DNA of 64,000 nucleotides from Pseudoduganella flava (GTDB lineage: Bacteria > Pseudomonadota > Gammaproteobacteria > Burkholderiales > Burkholderiaceae_D), in contig NZ_VLKW01000002.1 of the NCBI RefSeq assembly GCF_007830495.1, forward strand, positions 146,270-210,269, written 5' to 3'. Below are positions 25,296-34,537 of this stretch, one piece after another. The position numbers and the translations under genes are program-made. The notes under the pieces are model-generated. The model was not told the origin of the DNA, made no database searches, and saw only the letters and a program-made list of their open reading frames with translations. Position 1 is the stretch's first letter. Each line of letters starts with the position of its first letter.

Positions 25296-26264
25296 ATGAG
25301 CATCACCGAACAGGACGCCGCGTCGTGGCGCCACGAGCACGTCTTCGACCAATCCAGCCAGGCGGCCGAGCGCCGCACCAGGCTCGTGATGTGGATCACG
25401 GCCGCCACGATGATCGTCGAGATCGCGGCCGGCTGGCTGTACAACTCGATGGCGCTGCTGGCCGACGGCTGGCACATGAGTTCCCACGCGCTGGCGATCG
25501 GCCTGTCGGCATTCGCATACGGCGCCGCCCGCAAGTACGCCCGTGACCCGCGTTTCGCGTTCGGCACGTGGAAGATCGAGGTACTGGCCGGTTACACCAG
25601 TGCCGTGCTGCTGCTGGGGATCGCGCTGTTGATGGCGTTCGGCTCCGTCGAGCGGCTGTTCGCACCGGAACCGATCCACTACCGCGAGGCGATCGTCATC
25701 GCCGCCGTCGGGCTGGTCGTCAACGTCGTCTGCGCCATCATCCTGGGCGGCGCGCATCATCACCACGACCATGGGCACGATCATGGTCATCATCACGGGC
25801 ACGCTCATCACCACGATCACGACCATGGCCACCACCACCACGACCTGAATCTGAAGGCGGCCTATGTGCACGTGATCGCCGACGCGGCCACGTCCGTGCT
25901 GGCGATCGCGGCGCTGTACGGCGGCTGGTTGTACGGGTGGGACTGGCTCGACCCCGTGATGGGCTGCGCCGGCGCGGTGCTGGTCGCTGTCTGGGCCAAG
26001 CGGCTGATCCGCGACACCGGCAAGGTGCTGCTCGACCGTGAGATGGATGCACCTGTCGTGGCCGAGATCCGCGAAGCGATCGAAAGCGAGCGCGTGGTAC
26101 TGGCCGACCTGCACGTGTGGCGCGTGGGCCGGCAATCGTACGCGTGCGCGCTGGCCGTCGTCACGTCCGACACGACCGTCACGCCGGCCGGCCTGCGCGA
26201 CCAGCTCGCCATCCACGAGGAAATCGTCCACTCGACGATCGAGGTGCACCACCGCGTGGCGTGA
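25296..26264 (+). CDS. dmeF: Cation diffusion facilitator, cobalt/nickel efflux (DmeF)
   Basis: A 322-residue inner-membrane proton-coupled metal exporter. The family metal sites are visible: ADGWHM in helix 2 and AYVHVIADAATS (HxxxD) in helix 5. A long histidine-rich cytosolic loop (about residues 153-186, alternating HHDHGHDHG-type runs) lies between helices 4 and 5 and is typical of DmeF and zinc CDF pumps. Six membrane helices precede a C-terminal regulatory domain. The N-terminal WRHEHVFD motif is characteristic of DmeF. Pairing with the RcnR-type repressor supports Co/Ni. Confidence 0.9.
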   Translation: MSITEQDAASWRHEHVFDQSSQAAERRTRLVMWITAATMIVEIAAGWLYNSMALLADGWHMSSHALAIGLSAFAYGAARKYARDPRFAFGTWKIEVLAGYTSAVLLLGIALLMAFGSVERLFAPEPIHYREAIVIAAVGLVVNVVCAIILGGAHHHHDHGHDHGHHHGHAHHHDHDHGHHHHDLNLKAAYVHVIADAATSVLAIAALYGGWLYGWDWLDPVMGCAGAVLVAVWAKRLIRDTGKVLLDREMDAPVVAEIREAIESERVVLADLHVWRVGRQSYACALAVVTSDTTVTPAGLRDQLAIHEEIVHSTIEVHHRVA

Positions 26265-26613
26265 CCCGGCCTGAACTGGCCCGACTTGGTTCTTAGGTGC
26301 GTGAGCTAACGGATGGCGCCCGCCGATGCGTTCAAGCTGCCCTTGAACACGGGAGGATGCATGGACGCACCAGGTTATGTAAAGGTTAACGACGAGGCTA
26401 GTGGCGGGATGCGCGAAGAGATTCGCGCCATTCCCGGCCACGTGCGTGCCGATCCGGGGCTGGCCTGCTGGGCCGCGCTCGTGCACGCATGGGACGGCGT
26501 CGACGCCGCGCTCGACGAAGATGAGCCGGCGGTCGCGCCGGAAGGCGGCACGGGCGAGCGCCATGCAGCGCTGACCGAGCTGCGGCCGTTCGGCTGATTC
26601 TTCTCCTGCCGCG
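26265..26613. other. 349-bp stretch with no secure gene
   Basis: Between dmeF and the minus-strand esterase there is one weak plus-strand candidate (26361-26597) and nothing recognisable otherwise. No clear terminator hairpin with a T run was seen behind either gene. Confidence 0.6.
26361..26597 (+). CDS. Possible small protein, unrecognised
   Basis: A 78-residue reading frame starting MDAPGYVKV, with a good GGGAGG 5 bases before the ATG and a GC-rich third position in its second half. It has no signal peptide, no membrane segment and no motif I recognise; the C-terminal half is acidic. It ends 16 bases before the end of the convergent esterase gene. It could be chance in GC-rich DNA. Confidence 0.3.
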   Translation: MDAPGYVKVNDEASGGMREEIRAIPGHVRADPGLACWAALVHAWDGVDAALDEDEPAVAPEGGTGERHAALTELRPFG

Positions 26614-27885
26614 TCAGGGCTGCTGCCGGAACAGCTCGAGCGGTATCGCGTCCGCCATCGCCTGCATGCCGGCGTCGTTCGGGTGCAGGTGGTCGCCGCT
26701 GTCGTAGCGCGCCTGCAGGCGGGTGGGGCGCTCCGGATCGCGCGTCACGCGGTCGAAATCGATCACCGTATCGAACTCGCCACTGTCGCGGATCCACCGG
26801 TTCACGGCCTGCCGCACGGCCTCCTTGGCCGGCGTGTAATAACCGGGGAATACGGTCCCTTCGAACGGCGTCAACGTGGCGCCATGCACCCGGATGCCTT
26901 TCGCCCGCGCGCGCGCCAACACCTGGCGGTAGCCGGCGATCAGGTCGTCCGCGCTCGGGCCATCGGCCGCCGGCATCGACCCGGTGCCGGGGTGGCCGAT
27001 GTCGTTGATCCCGATCAGCAGCACCACGTGGCGCACGCCGGCCGTGCCCAGCACGTCGCGGTCGAAGCGCGCCAGCACGCTGCGGCCGAACGGCGGCCAT
27101 TCGCCGGGATCGCGCAGCAGCCGGTTGCCGCCGATGCCGCGGTTGACGATGCCCACCTGCGGATTGCCTTGCGCCTGCAGGCGGCGCGCCAGCGCATCCG
27201 GCCAGCGGCGGTTCGCGCCGGCCGTCGTCGTCGAGCCATCGGTGATCGAGTCGCCCAGCGCGACGATCGCCACGGCGCCTGGCGCCACCACTTCCACCTC
27301 CGTCAGGAATGGCCACGACGTCATCGTGCTTTGCACGGGGAACGGGGCCGCGCCGGTGAAGTTGCCGGCCTTGGAGACGTAGTTCGTCTCGAACGCCGCC
27401 GCATGCATCGTCGCCGCCGCCGTCTGGGCCGGCAGGTACAGGCTGACCGCAAGATCCGATTGCGCCGGCACCGCCAGGGTGATAGGGTCGGACAGCATCG
27501 GCGCGCCGGGCGGGATGACGACGGCGGTGCGGCCGCCGAACGTCAGCGGGCGGTCCGTGCCCGGCACAACGTCGGCACCGGCCGCGCGCAGCGCCACGTG
27601 GGCCGCGCCGATCTTCAGTGGAGTCGTGCCCAGTTCATTGGACAGGCGGATGCGCACCTGGCTACCCTTGACGCTCGTGTGCACGATCAGGCGCACGGTC
27701 TGGTCGTCGAACGTCTGCATGCGCGCCGGTGCCGCGTCGGCCGGTGCGGCGCCCCACGTGCCGACCCATTGGTCCTCGGACGCATTGGCCGCCGCACCGG
27801 TCGTCAGGCCGATGGATACCGCAATGCACAATGCGGCCGCCAGCAGCCGGCGCCGCGCGGGCGCAAGGGGAAAGCCTGTCTTCAA
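26614..27885 (-). CDS. Secreted SGNH/GDSL hydrolase (TTG start)
   Basis: A 423-residue exported esterase. The start codon is TTG at 27885, preceded by AGGAGACGAGA; no ATG fits the leader. A basic N terminus with RRRLLAAAL and a hydrophobic run ending ANA forms the signal. Residues about 38-190 are a beta-sandwich; SGNH blocks follow: GDSITDG (near 213-219), GGN, GIND and DHLHPN near the C terminus. This matches the two-domain SGNH esterases seen with sugar-degrading clusters; deacetylation of a polysaccharide is inferred. It is divergent from a TonB receptor gene, with 265 bp between starts. Confidence 0.87.
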   Translation of the reverse strand: MKTGFPLAPARRRLLAAALCIAVSIGLTTGAAANASEDQWVGTWGAAPADAAPARMQTFDDQTVRLIVHTSVKGSQVRIRLSNELGTTPLKIGAAHVALRAAGADVVPGTDRPLTFGGRTAVVIPPGAPMLSDPITLAVPAQSDLAVSLYLPAQTAAATMHAAAFETNYVSKAGNFTGAAPFPVQSTMTSWPFLTEVEVVAPGAVAIVALGDSITDGSTTTAGANRRWPDALARRLQAQGNPQVGIVNRGIGGNRLLRDPGEWPPFGRSVLARFDRDVLGTAGVRHVVLLIGINDIGHPGTGSMPAADGPSADDLIAGYRQVLARARAKGIRVHGATLTPFEGTVFPGYYTPAKEAVRQAVNRWIRDSGEFDTVIDFDRVTRDPERPTRLQARYDSGDHLHPNDAGMQAMADAIPLELFRQQP

Positions 27886-28022
27886 TCTCGTCTCCTGGTT
27901 ATCGATGCCCCGGCGGGGCGGTCAGCGACACTGTAAGCATCGGCGCGCGCGCAGGCAAGTGCCCGCAATGTGCGCGCGCCGTTGTTGGCAGCACACAGCA
28001 CAGACGCGTGGATGTGCGAATC

Positions 28023-28038
28023 GTGCCCGAACGGGCAC
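28023..28038. promoter_or_regulatory. 16-bp palindrome in esterase / TonB receptor divergent region
   Basis: GTGCCCG-AA-CGGGCAC has perfect 7-bp arms and lies about midway between the divergent starts at 27885 and 28151. It is a candidate operator for both genes; the regulator is unknown. Confidence 0.4.
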
Positions 28039-28150
28039 CCAACGGCTCAACTCTTTGAGTGATTCGCCGCACACGCCCCATCGCGCGAGAACTCGTCCTA
28101 AGATCGAACCGCTCCGGGAGACGGAGGTTCACAACAATAAAGGACGAGAG

Positions 28151-31144
28151 ATGGAATCCAGACAGCAGATGGGGCCACGCCTGCGGCCGACGCTGATCGC
28201 GCTGGCGACGGCGGCGCTGGCGGCACAGGCGCATGCGCAACAGGCGCAGGGCCAAGCGGGCCAGGTGGCGCAGAACGGGCAGGACCCGAACGTCGTCGTC
28301 GTGACGGGCTTTCGGGCCAGCTTGAACAGCGCGCTGAACACGAAGAAGAATTCGGACGGCATCGTCGACGTGATCAAGGCCGAGGACATCGCCAAGTTCC
28401 CCGATGCGAACCTGGCCGAATCGCTGCAGCGCGTGCCCGGCGTGGCACTGGAGCGCGGCGACGGCGGCGAAGGCAAGCAGATCACCGTGCGCGGCCTGAA
28501 CGCCGGCTTCACGCGGGTGCGCATCAACGGCATCGAAGGCGTGGCGGCGACGGGCGCTTCCGACATCAACGGCAGCACGAACCGCGGCCGCGGCTTCGAC
28601 TTTTCCGTGTTCGCGTCCGAACTGTTCAACAGCCTCGCGGTGCGCAAGACGTCCGAGGCGGCCGTCGAGGAAGGCTCGCTGGGCGCCACCGTCGACCTGC
28701 GCACGGGCCGCCCGTTCGACTTCAAGGGCCGCACGATCAGCCTGGGCCTTCAGGAGTCGTACGGCGAACTGACGAAGAAAACCCAGCCGCGCGTGACGGC
28801 GCTGCTGTCGGATCGCTGGGAGACGCCGTACGGCCGCTTCGGCGCGCTGGTCTCGGGCGCGTACTCGAAACGGCGCACGATCGAGGAAGGCTACGAGGCC
28901 GTCGAACTGCTGTCGGCCAGCACGGACGGCGGCTTCTGCTCGCCGCTGGGCGTGACGCCGCAGAATCCGGCAAACGATGCCGTCAAGGGCATCACGGCCA
29001 CGTCGTGCGGGTTCGGCACCAGCCGGATCTCCGATGCGACGGCGTACAACGACGTGATGAGCCGGCGCGACGATTACGGCGGCACGGTCGCCAACCCGGC
29101 TGCCGGCTCGGGCGCGTTCCACCCCCGTATCCCGCGCTACCGCCGCTCGATGACGGACTACGAGCGCACCGGTATCACGGGCGCGCTGCAATGGAAGCCG
29201 TCCGCCGATACGGACGTCAACCTGGACCTCATGTACGGCAAGTTCGACAACAAGCGCTACGACAACTACATCGAGGCGATCTCGTTCGGCCGCACGATGG
29301 CGCAGGCGAACGGCAAGCCGCAGACGTCGATCGTCGATGCGCACTTCAACGAGAACGGCAGCTGGGACTACGGCAAGTTCAACGACGTGGACATCCGCAC
29401 CGAGGGCCTGTTGGACGTGTACACGACGAAGTTTACGCAGCACGTGCTGTCCGGCTCGCACCGTTTCAACGACCGATTCCGGATGAACCTGATGCACGGC
29501 GTGTCCGATTCGAAGCTCAATGAACCGATGCGCGCGACGGTGCAGTTCGACGCGCCGAACATCGACGGCTTCTCGTTCGACTTCCGCCAGAACCGCAACG
29601 TGCCGACCTTGAACTTCGGTATCGACGTGGCGAACCCGAACAACTTCACGTTCGGCCCGCAGGACGCGGACGGCACGCTGCACGGCCAGTTCGTCGGCCG
29701 CTACCTCGACACGCGCAACCGGCTGCAGACGACGCAGGCCGATACCGAGTGGGAGATCAACGACCACTTGACCCTGAAGACAGGCCTGTCCGCGCGCAAG
29801 AACCGCTGGTCGAACTTCGAAGTGGGCTCCGGCGGTTCCGGCCTGGCACTGCCGGCCGGGACGTCGCTGGGCAGCCTGACGCAGCAGATCACGGGCTTCG
29901 GCAAGGGCCTGGACGGCACCGGCACGCCGACGTCGTGGACGGCGGTGGACCTCGACAAATTCCGCGCCGTGTGGGACATCGAATGCCATTGCGCCGCCGT
30001 GCCGGGCTCCGAATACAACTTGCCGGGGCAGGCCAATCGCAGCGTCGAGGAAAAGATCAACGCGCTGTTCGCGATGGTCGACTTCAACTACGACGTGGCG
30101 GGCGTGGGCGTGCGCGGCAACGTGGGCGTGCGCGGCGCGGAGACGAAGGTCACGTCGACGGCGCTGATCAACGTGAACGGCCAGCTGCAGCCGAACGTGG
30201 GCACGAAGAAGTACCGCGACTGGCTGCCCGCGTTCAACCTGACGGCCACCTTGCCGCGTGACGTGTTCCTGCGCTTCTCGGCCGGCAAGACGCTGTCGCG
30301 GCCCGAGTACGTGGACCTGACGCCATCGGTGTCGCTGACGTCGCAATCGCAGACCGTCTCGATCGGCAATCCGAACCTCGACCCGATCCGCGCCCGCACG
30401 TACGACCTGCAGGCCGAGTGGTACTACGAGAAGAATGCGATGGTGTCGCTGGGCCTGTTCCGCAAGGAGATCAATTCGTTCATCCAGGGCGTGTCGGAAC
30501 GCGCCGTGTACTCGTCGCTCGGGCTGCCGAACGAGCTGCTGCTGGGCGGCGGCTGCTCGATCACGGGCGGCACGCCGGCCTGCGCGACGTTGCCGGACAC
30601 GATGGTCGTCGTCAACCGCAAGGTCAACACGGAGGGCGGGCCGCTGAACGGCGCGGAGTTCAGCCTGCAGGCGCCGTTCACGTTCCTGCCGGGCGTGTGG
30701 AAGAACTTCGGCATGCTGGCCAACTACACGTACGTGAAGTCGAAGATCAAGTACATCACGCGTGTCGACAACCCGCGCACGGAAGCGAACGAGGAACTGA
30801 CGCGCGTGTCGAACTTCACGGGCCTGTCGCCGCGCGCGCACAACCTGACCTTGTTCTACGAGGATGCGAAATTCAGCGCCCGCGTGTCGCGCGCCCACCG
30901 TTCCAGCTACTACCGCAACGTGCTGGGCGACGTGCAGGGCCACGACTACACGATCGTCGACGCATCGACGAACTACGACCTCTCCGTGTCGTACCAGCTG
31001 ACGCCGAACCTGCGCATCACGCTCGAAGGCCAGAACCTGACCGACGAACCGCTGCGCTACGGCCGCGACACGCAGCGCAACGACACGCTGCTGTACGTCC
31101 ACTCCGGCCGCTCGGCCGTGCTGGGCCTCTCGTACAAGTTTTGA
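28151..31144 (+). CDS. TonB-dependent receptor (Caulobacter/Xanthomonas type)
   Basis: A 997-residue outer-membrane receptor. Signal peptide 1-28 (ending AHAQ), TonB box region VVVVTGFRASL, plug with IVDVIKAEDIAKFPDANLAE and RVPGVALERGDGGEGKQ-type segments, then a large barrel ending GLSYKF. These signatures place it in the TonB-Xanth-Caul group, which usually transports plant-derived oligosaccharides. Its only partner is the divergent SGNH esterase, which suggests an acetylated substrate (inference). A good terminator follows. Confidence 0.93.
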   Translation: MESRQQMGPRLRPTLIALATAALAAQAHAQQAQGQAGQVAQNGQDPNVVVVTGFRASLNSALNTKKNSDGIVDVIKAEDIAKFPDANLAESLQRVPGVALERGDGGEGKQITVRGLNAGFTRVRINGIEGVAATGASDINGSTNRGRGFDFSVFASELFNSLAVRKTSEAAVEEGSLGATVDLRTGRPFDFKGRTISLGLQESYGELTKKTQPRVTALLSDRWETPYGRFGALVSGAYSKRRTIEEGYEAVELLSASTDGGFCSPLGVTPQNPANDAVKGITATSCGFGTSRISDATAYNDVMSRRDDYGGTVANPAAGSGAFHPRIPRYRRSMTDYERTGITGALQWKPSADTDVNLDLMYGKFDNKRYDNYIEAISFGRTMAQANGKPQTSIVDAHFNENGSWDYGKFNDVDIRTEGLLDVYTTKFTQHVLSGSHRFNDRFRMNLMHGVSDSKLNEPMRATVQFDAPNIDGFSFDFRQNRNVPTLNFGIDVANPNNFTFGPQDADGTLHGQFVGRYLDTRNRLQTTQADTEWEINDHLTLKTGLSARKNRWSNFEVGSGGSGLALPAGTSLGSLTQQITGFGKGLDGTGTPTSWTAVDLDKFRAVWDIECHCAAVPGSEYNLPGQANRSVEEKINALFAMVDFNYDVAGVGVRGNVGVRGAETKVTSTALINVNGQLQPNVGTKKYRDWLPAFNLTATLPRDVFLRFSAGKTLSRPEYVDLTPSVSLTSQSQTVSIGNPNLDPIRARTYDLQAEWYYEKNAMVSLGLFRKEINSFIQGVSERAVYSSLGLPNELLLGGGCSITGGTPACATLPDTMVVVNRKVNTEGGPLNGAEFSLQAPFTFLPGVWKNFGMLANYTYVKSKIKYITRVDNPRTEANEELTRVSNFTGLSPRAHNLTLFYEDAKFSARVSRAHRSSYYRNVLGDVQGHDYTIVDASTNYDLSVSYQLTPNLRITLEGQNLTDEPLRYGRDTQRNDTLLYVHSGRSAVLGLSYKF

Positions 31145-31161
31145 CAGGTAGTAGGAGTTCG

Positions 31162-31194
31162 CCGCGCCCCCTGGCCTGGGGCGCGGTTTTTTTT
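31162..31194 (+). terminator. Rho-independent terminator of the TonB receptor gene
   Basis: A 9-bp perfect stem CCGCGCCCC (31162-31170) / GGGGCGCGG (31178-31186) with a 7-base loop is followed by eight T. It starts 18 bases after the stop codon. Confidence 0.93.
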
Positions 31195-31232
31195 GTGGCA
31201 TCCACCCGACAAAATCCGCTAAAACTCCGATG

Positions 31233-31282
31233 GGGACTGTCCCTCGAAACAGGAAACATTTCCTGAAACGAGGGACAGTCCC
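31233..31282. repeat. Palindromic intergenic repeat, copy 1
   Basis: Arms of 23-24 bp begin GGGACTGTCCCTCG and end CGAGGGACAGTCCC, with only a 3-base mismatch (AAA against AAA) and a short loop around CAT. The outer GGGAC-T-GTCCC is itself a palindrome. The inner part contains AGGAAACATTTCCT, the second motif of this repeat family. Confidence 0.85.
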
Positions 31283-31375
31283 TCCCTGCATTTGCAACGT
31301 TTTCGAAGCCCGCGAATCGCTCGTAGCCCGTGGCGACATGCCACAGGGCAGCGATGTGTGGCGCCACAACCACGA

Positions 31376-31425
31376 GGGACTGTCCCTCGATTTTGGAAAT
31401 ATTTCCTGTTTCGAGGGACAGTCCC
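31376..31425. repeat. Palindromic intergenic repeat, copy 2
   Basis: The same architecture as the copy 140 bases upstream: GGGACTGTCCCTCG, then GGAAATATTTCC in the centre, then CGAGGGACAGTCCC. A trailing CTGGAAATGTTTC extends the family motif. Confidence 0.85.
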
Positions 31426-31501
31426 CGAATTCTGGAAATGTTTCTTCAGATCGTGGGCTGACCCCGTCGGCGGACCGCCCGATTCGGAGAGACTTCGCGG
31501 G

Positions 31502-32362
31502 TCAGGAGGCGCTTGCGGGATCGCGGGCTGCGATCGCGTCCAGCTTCGCGGCGAGGCCGGGGACGCGTTCCGCGGCCAGGTCGAACGTGCTTTCGAGCAG
31601 TTGCATCAGTTCCGGGCCGGACGTCAGTTCGCGCCGTTCGAAGATCGTGTCCGGGCCGTACAACGAGTAGCGCGTGTTGTGTAGCACGTGGCGGCCGGTG
31701 GCGACGGTGCGCACGGCGATCAGGTCGCGCGTGAAGTGGGACGCGGGGTGCGTCGATACGTACCAGTTCGACATCTCGAAGTCCGGCTGCCAGTGCGGCC
31801 GCAGATCGAACTGGTACAGCGCGGCCCACGTCCCGTCGATTTCCGCCTCCAGCCGGTACTCGCCCGATGGCGCACCCCACTGGGCCGGCGCGCCCATGTC
31901 GCCGACCTGCACGAGCCGGTAGCGGCCGTGCGGCGTCTGCTGCACCACGTCGGGCACGAGCCGCAGCGGCGCGGTTGGCGTCATCTTGCCGAAGCCCGTG
32001 TCGGAGATCAGCCGCTCGCCGTCGACGTCCACCAGCAGCAGCATGTGCGTGCGCGGCGTGACGACGTCCTCCGGCACGTTGGCGCGCACCCGCGCCAGCA
32101 ACGGTGTCGTTCGGAAGCCCAGCGATTGCAGCGCTTGCCGGTACAGCAGGTTCTGCTCGAAACAGTAGCCGCCGCGCCGCGCCGTGAACTTGTCCACCAG
32201 CGCCGGCAGGTCGAGCAGGACGCGGTTGCCGGACAGCGGGTTCAGGTTCTCGAACGGGAACGCCAGCATATGTGCCAGCTGCAGCCGCGCCAGCGCATCG
32301 GCCGATGGTGCGCCATCCGGGCGGCAGCCCGTCACGTCGAAGTAGCGTGCCAGGTCGCTCAT
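31502..32362 (-). CDS. nat: Arylamine N-acetyltransferase
   Basis: A 286-residue cytosolic enzyme that moves acetyl from acetyl-CoA to arylamines or hydrazines. The Cys-His-Asp triad is complete: C67 in RRGGYCFEQN, H106 in TPRTHMLLLV and D121 in SDTGFG. FPFENLNPLSG near residue 35 is also characteristic. The ATG overlaps the stop of the upstream FMN reductase gene by 4 nt, so the two form an operon. Confidence 0.94.
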   Translation of the reverse strand: MSDLARYFDVTGCRPDGAPSADALARLQLAHMLAFPFENLNPLSGNRVLLDLPALVDKFTARRGGYCFEQNLLYRQALQSLGFRTTPLLARVRANVPEDVVTPRTHMLLLVDVDGERLISDTGFGKMTPTAPLRLVPDVVQQTPHGRYRLVQVGDMGAPAQWGAPSGEYRLEAEIDGTWAALYQFDLRPHWQPDFEMSNWYVSTHPASHFTRDLIAVRTVATGRHVLHNTRYSLYGPDTIFERRELTSGPELMQLLESTFDLAAERVPGLAAKLDAIAARDPASAS

Positions 32363-32910
32363 GACGCCAGCTCCGCATACGGTGCGATGCGACGGCCTGC
32401 GCGCAGCGCGCGTGCCCACCACGTCAGTTGCGTCAGCATCGTGCCGAACGCGCGCTGCGCCGCCTCCGGTTCCGTCAGCGCGCCATGCGCATCGAAGCGG
32501 TCCCACACGTCGACGAGCGCCACGCCGCCGCGCACCGTCGCCACGTGCAGCTCGGCGAACACCTGGCGCAGCTGCTCGACGGCGCGGATGCCGCCCGAGT
32601 GAGCCCCATACGAGACGAAGCCCGCCACCTTGCCATGCCATTCCGTATAGGCCGCGTCGAGCAGCTCCTTCAGCGCGGCCGGGTAGCCGTGGTTGTATTC
32701 GGGCGTGACGACGATGAACGCGTCGGCCCGTTCCAGCTGGCCCTTCAGCGCCGCATAGCCGTTGGCGCGCTGCTCGCGCGGGTCGAGCACGGATACGCTG
32801 ACGTCCGAACGGGCATCCAGCTGGGCCAGCACCCAGCCGCCCACGCGGTCGCACAAGCGCCCATCGCGCACACTGCCGTACACGACGGCCACATGAATCC
32901 TGTCCTGCAT
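32359..32910 (-). CDS. NADPH-dependent FMN reductase family protein
   Basis: A 183-residue flavodoxin-like oxidoreductase. IHVAVVYGSVRDGR forms the FMN phosphate loop, and TPEYNHGYPAALKELLD is the family signature. GGAGGTGCGC precedes the ATG at 32910; a 15-codon in-frame extension is not needed. Translation is probably coupled to the arylamine N-acetyltransferase downstream. The shared theme would be reduction and acetylation of aromatic nitrogen compounds (inference). Confidence 0.9.
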   Translation of the reverse strand: MQDRIHVAVVYGSVRDGRLCDRVGGWVLAQLDARSDVSVSVLDPREQRANGYAALKGQLERADAFIVVTPEYNHGYPAALKELLDAAYTEWHGKVAGFVSYGAHSGGIRAVEQLRQVFAELHVATVRGGVALVDVWDRFDAHGALTEPEAAQRAFGTMLTQLTWWARALRAGRRIAPYAELAS

Positions 32911-32983
32911 TGCGCACCTCCCGGTGATGAGTATGCGCACAGTGTAAAACCTCAAGTTAAGTTAAGGTCAAGTGCAAATTGCA

Positions 32984-34387
32984 TCAGGTCTGCACGAAGC
33001 CCTGCACATTGACGTTCGTGACGGCCGTACCGCCGATCCTGGCCACGCGCACGCCGCGCAGCGACACGTCCCGCACGGGCTGCTCGGCCTCGCCCTTGAT
33101 CAGGCAGACGAATCCCGCGTCCTGCACCGTCACGTTACTGACGTGCAGGCCTTCGATGGCGGTAAGGCGCCGCTCGTACGTGGGCAGCAAGGTCTTCCAC
33201 TGGTACAGCACATCCGTCTCGACGGCCAGCACGCCGCCCTTGACGCTGGTCGCCGTCACGTTCGACAGGTGGATGTTGCGCACGTACCCGCCGCGCCGCT
33301 CGTTGGTCTTCACGTACAGGATGTTGTTGATCGTGCTGGGCACGTTCGACCCCGTGTGGTCGAAGTGGCAGTTGTCGACGAAGACGTTCTCGATGCCGCC
33401 CGACAGTTCGCTGCCGATCGCGCACAGCTGGTGGCCGTTCTTGATGCGGCAGTTGCGCATCACGATATTGCGTGACGGGGTATCCAGGCGCCACGCGTCG
33501 CGGTCGCGGCCGGACTTGACGGAGATCGCATCGTCGCCCTGGTCGAACACGCAATCCTCGATCAGCACGTTCTGGCTCATCTCCGGATCGACGCCGTCGT
33601 TGTTGTGCCCATGCGCGGTGATCTTCACGCGGCGGATCACGACGTCCCGCGACAGGTAAGGGTGCAGCACCCAGAACGGGCTGTCCTCGATCGTCACGTC
33701 TTCCACCAGCACGTGGCGGCAGCGGTTGAACTGCACGAACTGCGGGCGCAGGTTGGCGTCGCCCACCGTCATGTCGCGCTGCTGCACGGGAAGCGGCGTG
33801 CCCTTGGCGGACATGTCGTACAGCCGCACCAGCGCATCCATGTGCGCCTTCGGCCGCGCATACCACACGCGCCACACGTCCAGCTGCGCGCGCAGCGTGC
33901 CCGTGCCCGTCAGCGCCACGTTCTCGCATTCGTAGGCATAGACGAGCGGCGAATAGTTGTAGCACTCGAGACCTTCCCACGTCGTGTGCACGGCCGGCAG
34001 GTAGTCGGTCGGTTGCGCGGAAAACAGCAAGGTCGCGCCGGCCGCCACGTGCAGGTTGACGTGGCTCTTCAGGTGGATCTTCGCCGTCGGCCACACGCCG
34101 GCCGGCACCACGACGATGCCGCCGCCTGCGGCATGAGCCGCATCGATCGCGCGGGCGATCGCGGCCGACGTACGGGCCTGGTCGCGCTGGTCGGCGCCGA
34201 AGTCCGTGATCGGAAAGCGCGGCGCGCCGGCGAAGTCGGGGATGCGGATCGGTGGCATCGCGAACGGCGCCGCCACGTGCACTTCTTCGTAGGCGCGGGC
34301 GGGGCGGATGGCGGCGCAGGCGGGCAGCAGCGGGACGACGCAGCCGGCTAATATCAGCTTGCGGCGGTAGTTGGAAGGGGACGGCAC
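32984..34387 (-). CDS. GH28 polygalacturonase-type hydrolase (GTG start)
   Basis: A 467-residue exported right-handed beta-helix enzyme that hydrolyses galacturonan or rhamnogalacturonan. Catalytic motifs: NND (262-264) with D267, GDD (284-286) and NGH (317-319); all three family aspartates are present. The N terminus (RRKLILAGC and LLPAC) suggests a lipoprotein signal, so it may be anchored. The GTG at 34387 has GGAG upstream and starts right before the signal; the longer in-frame reading adds 36 unlikely residues. It is separated by 73 bp from the FMN reductase gene downstream and is divergent from hisN. Confidence 0.88.
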   Translation of the reverse strand: MPSPSNYRRKLILAGCVVPLLPACAAIRPARAYEEVHVAAPFAMPPIRIPDFAGAPRFPITDFGADQRDQARTSAAIARAIDAAHAAGGGIVVVPAGVWPTAKIHLKSHVNLHVAAGATLLFSAQPTDYLPAVHTTWEGLECYNYSPLVYAYECENVALTGTGTLRAQLDVWRVWYARPKAHMDALVRLYDMSAKGTPLPVQQRDMTVGDANLRPQFVQFNRCRHVLVEDVTIEDSPFWVLHPYLSRDVVIRRVKITAHGHNNDGVDPEMSQNVLIEDCVFDQGDDAISVKSGRDRDAWRLDTPSRNIVMRNCRIKNGHQLCAIGSELSGGIENVFVDNCHFDHTGSNVPSTINNILYVKTNERRGGYVRNIHLSNVTATSVKGGVLAVETDVLYQWKTLLPTYERRLTAIEGLHVSNVTVQDAGFVCLIKGEAEQPVRDVSLRGVRVARIGGTAVTNVNVQGFVQT

Positions 34388-34537
34388 GTGCGCTTCTCCA
34401 GGAATGTTTGAGCGCGATGGTACGCCGGCGGCATGCCGGCCGAGCGTCCGGCAATGCATTTGCTCAGCATGTTGATCGGCCGGCGGGACATGCACGCATC
34501 TGCGATACTGTCGGCCTGCCGATCATGGGACACCACG

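Larger units (their letters stand above)
31145..31501. other. 357-bp intergenic stretch: terminator plus two palindromic repeats
   Basis: There is no gene here. It holds the receptor terminator and two copies of the GGGACTGTCCC palindromic repeat with about 90 bases between them. It separates the convergent receptor and NAT genes. Confidence 0.7.

Noticed and set aside
27899-31369. Very long minus-strand open frame opposite the TonB receptor
   Set aside because: It is a His/Arg/Val/Gln-rich antisense shadow caused by the high-GC third position; the receptor on the plus strand is unmistakable. Similar shadows lie opposite most large genes here.
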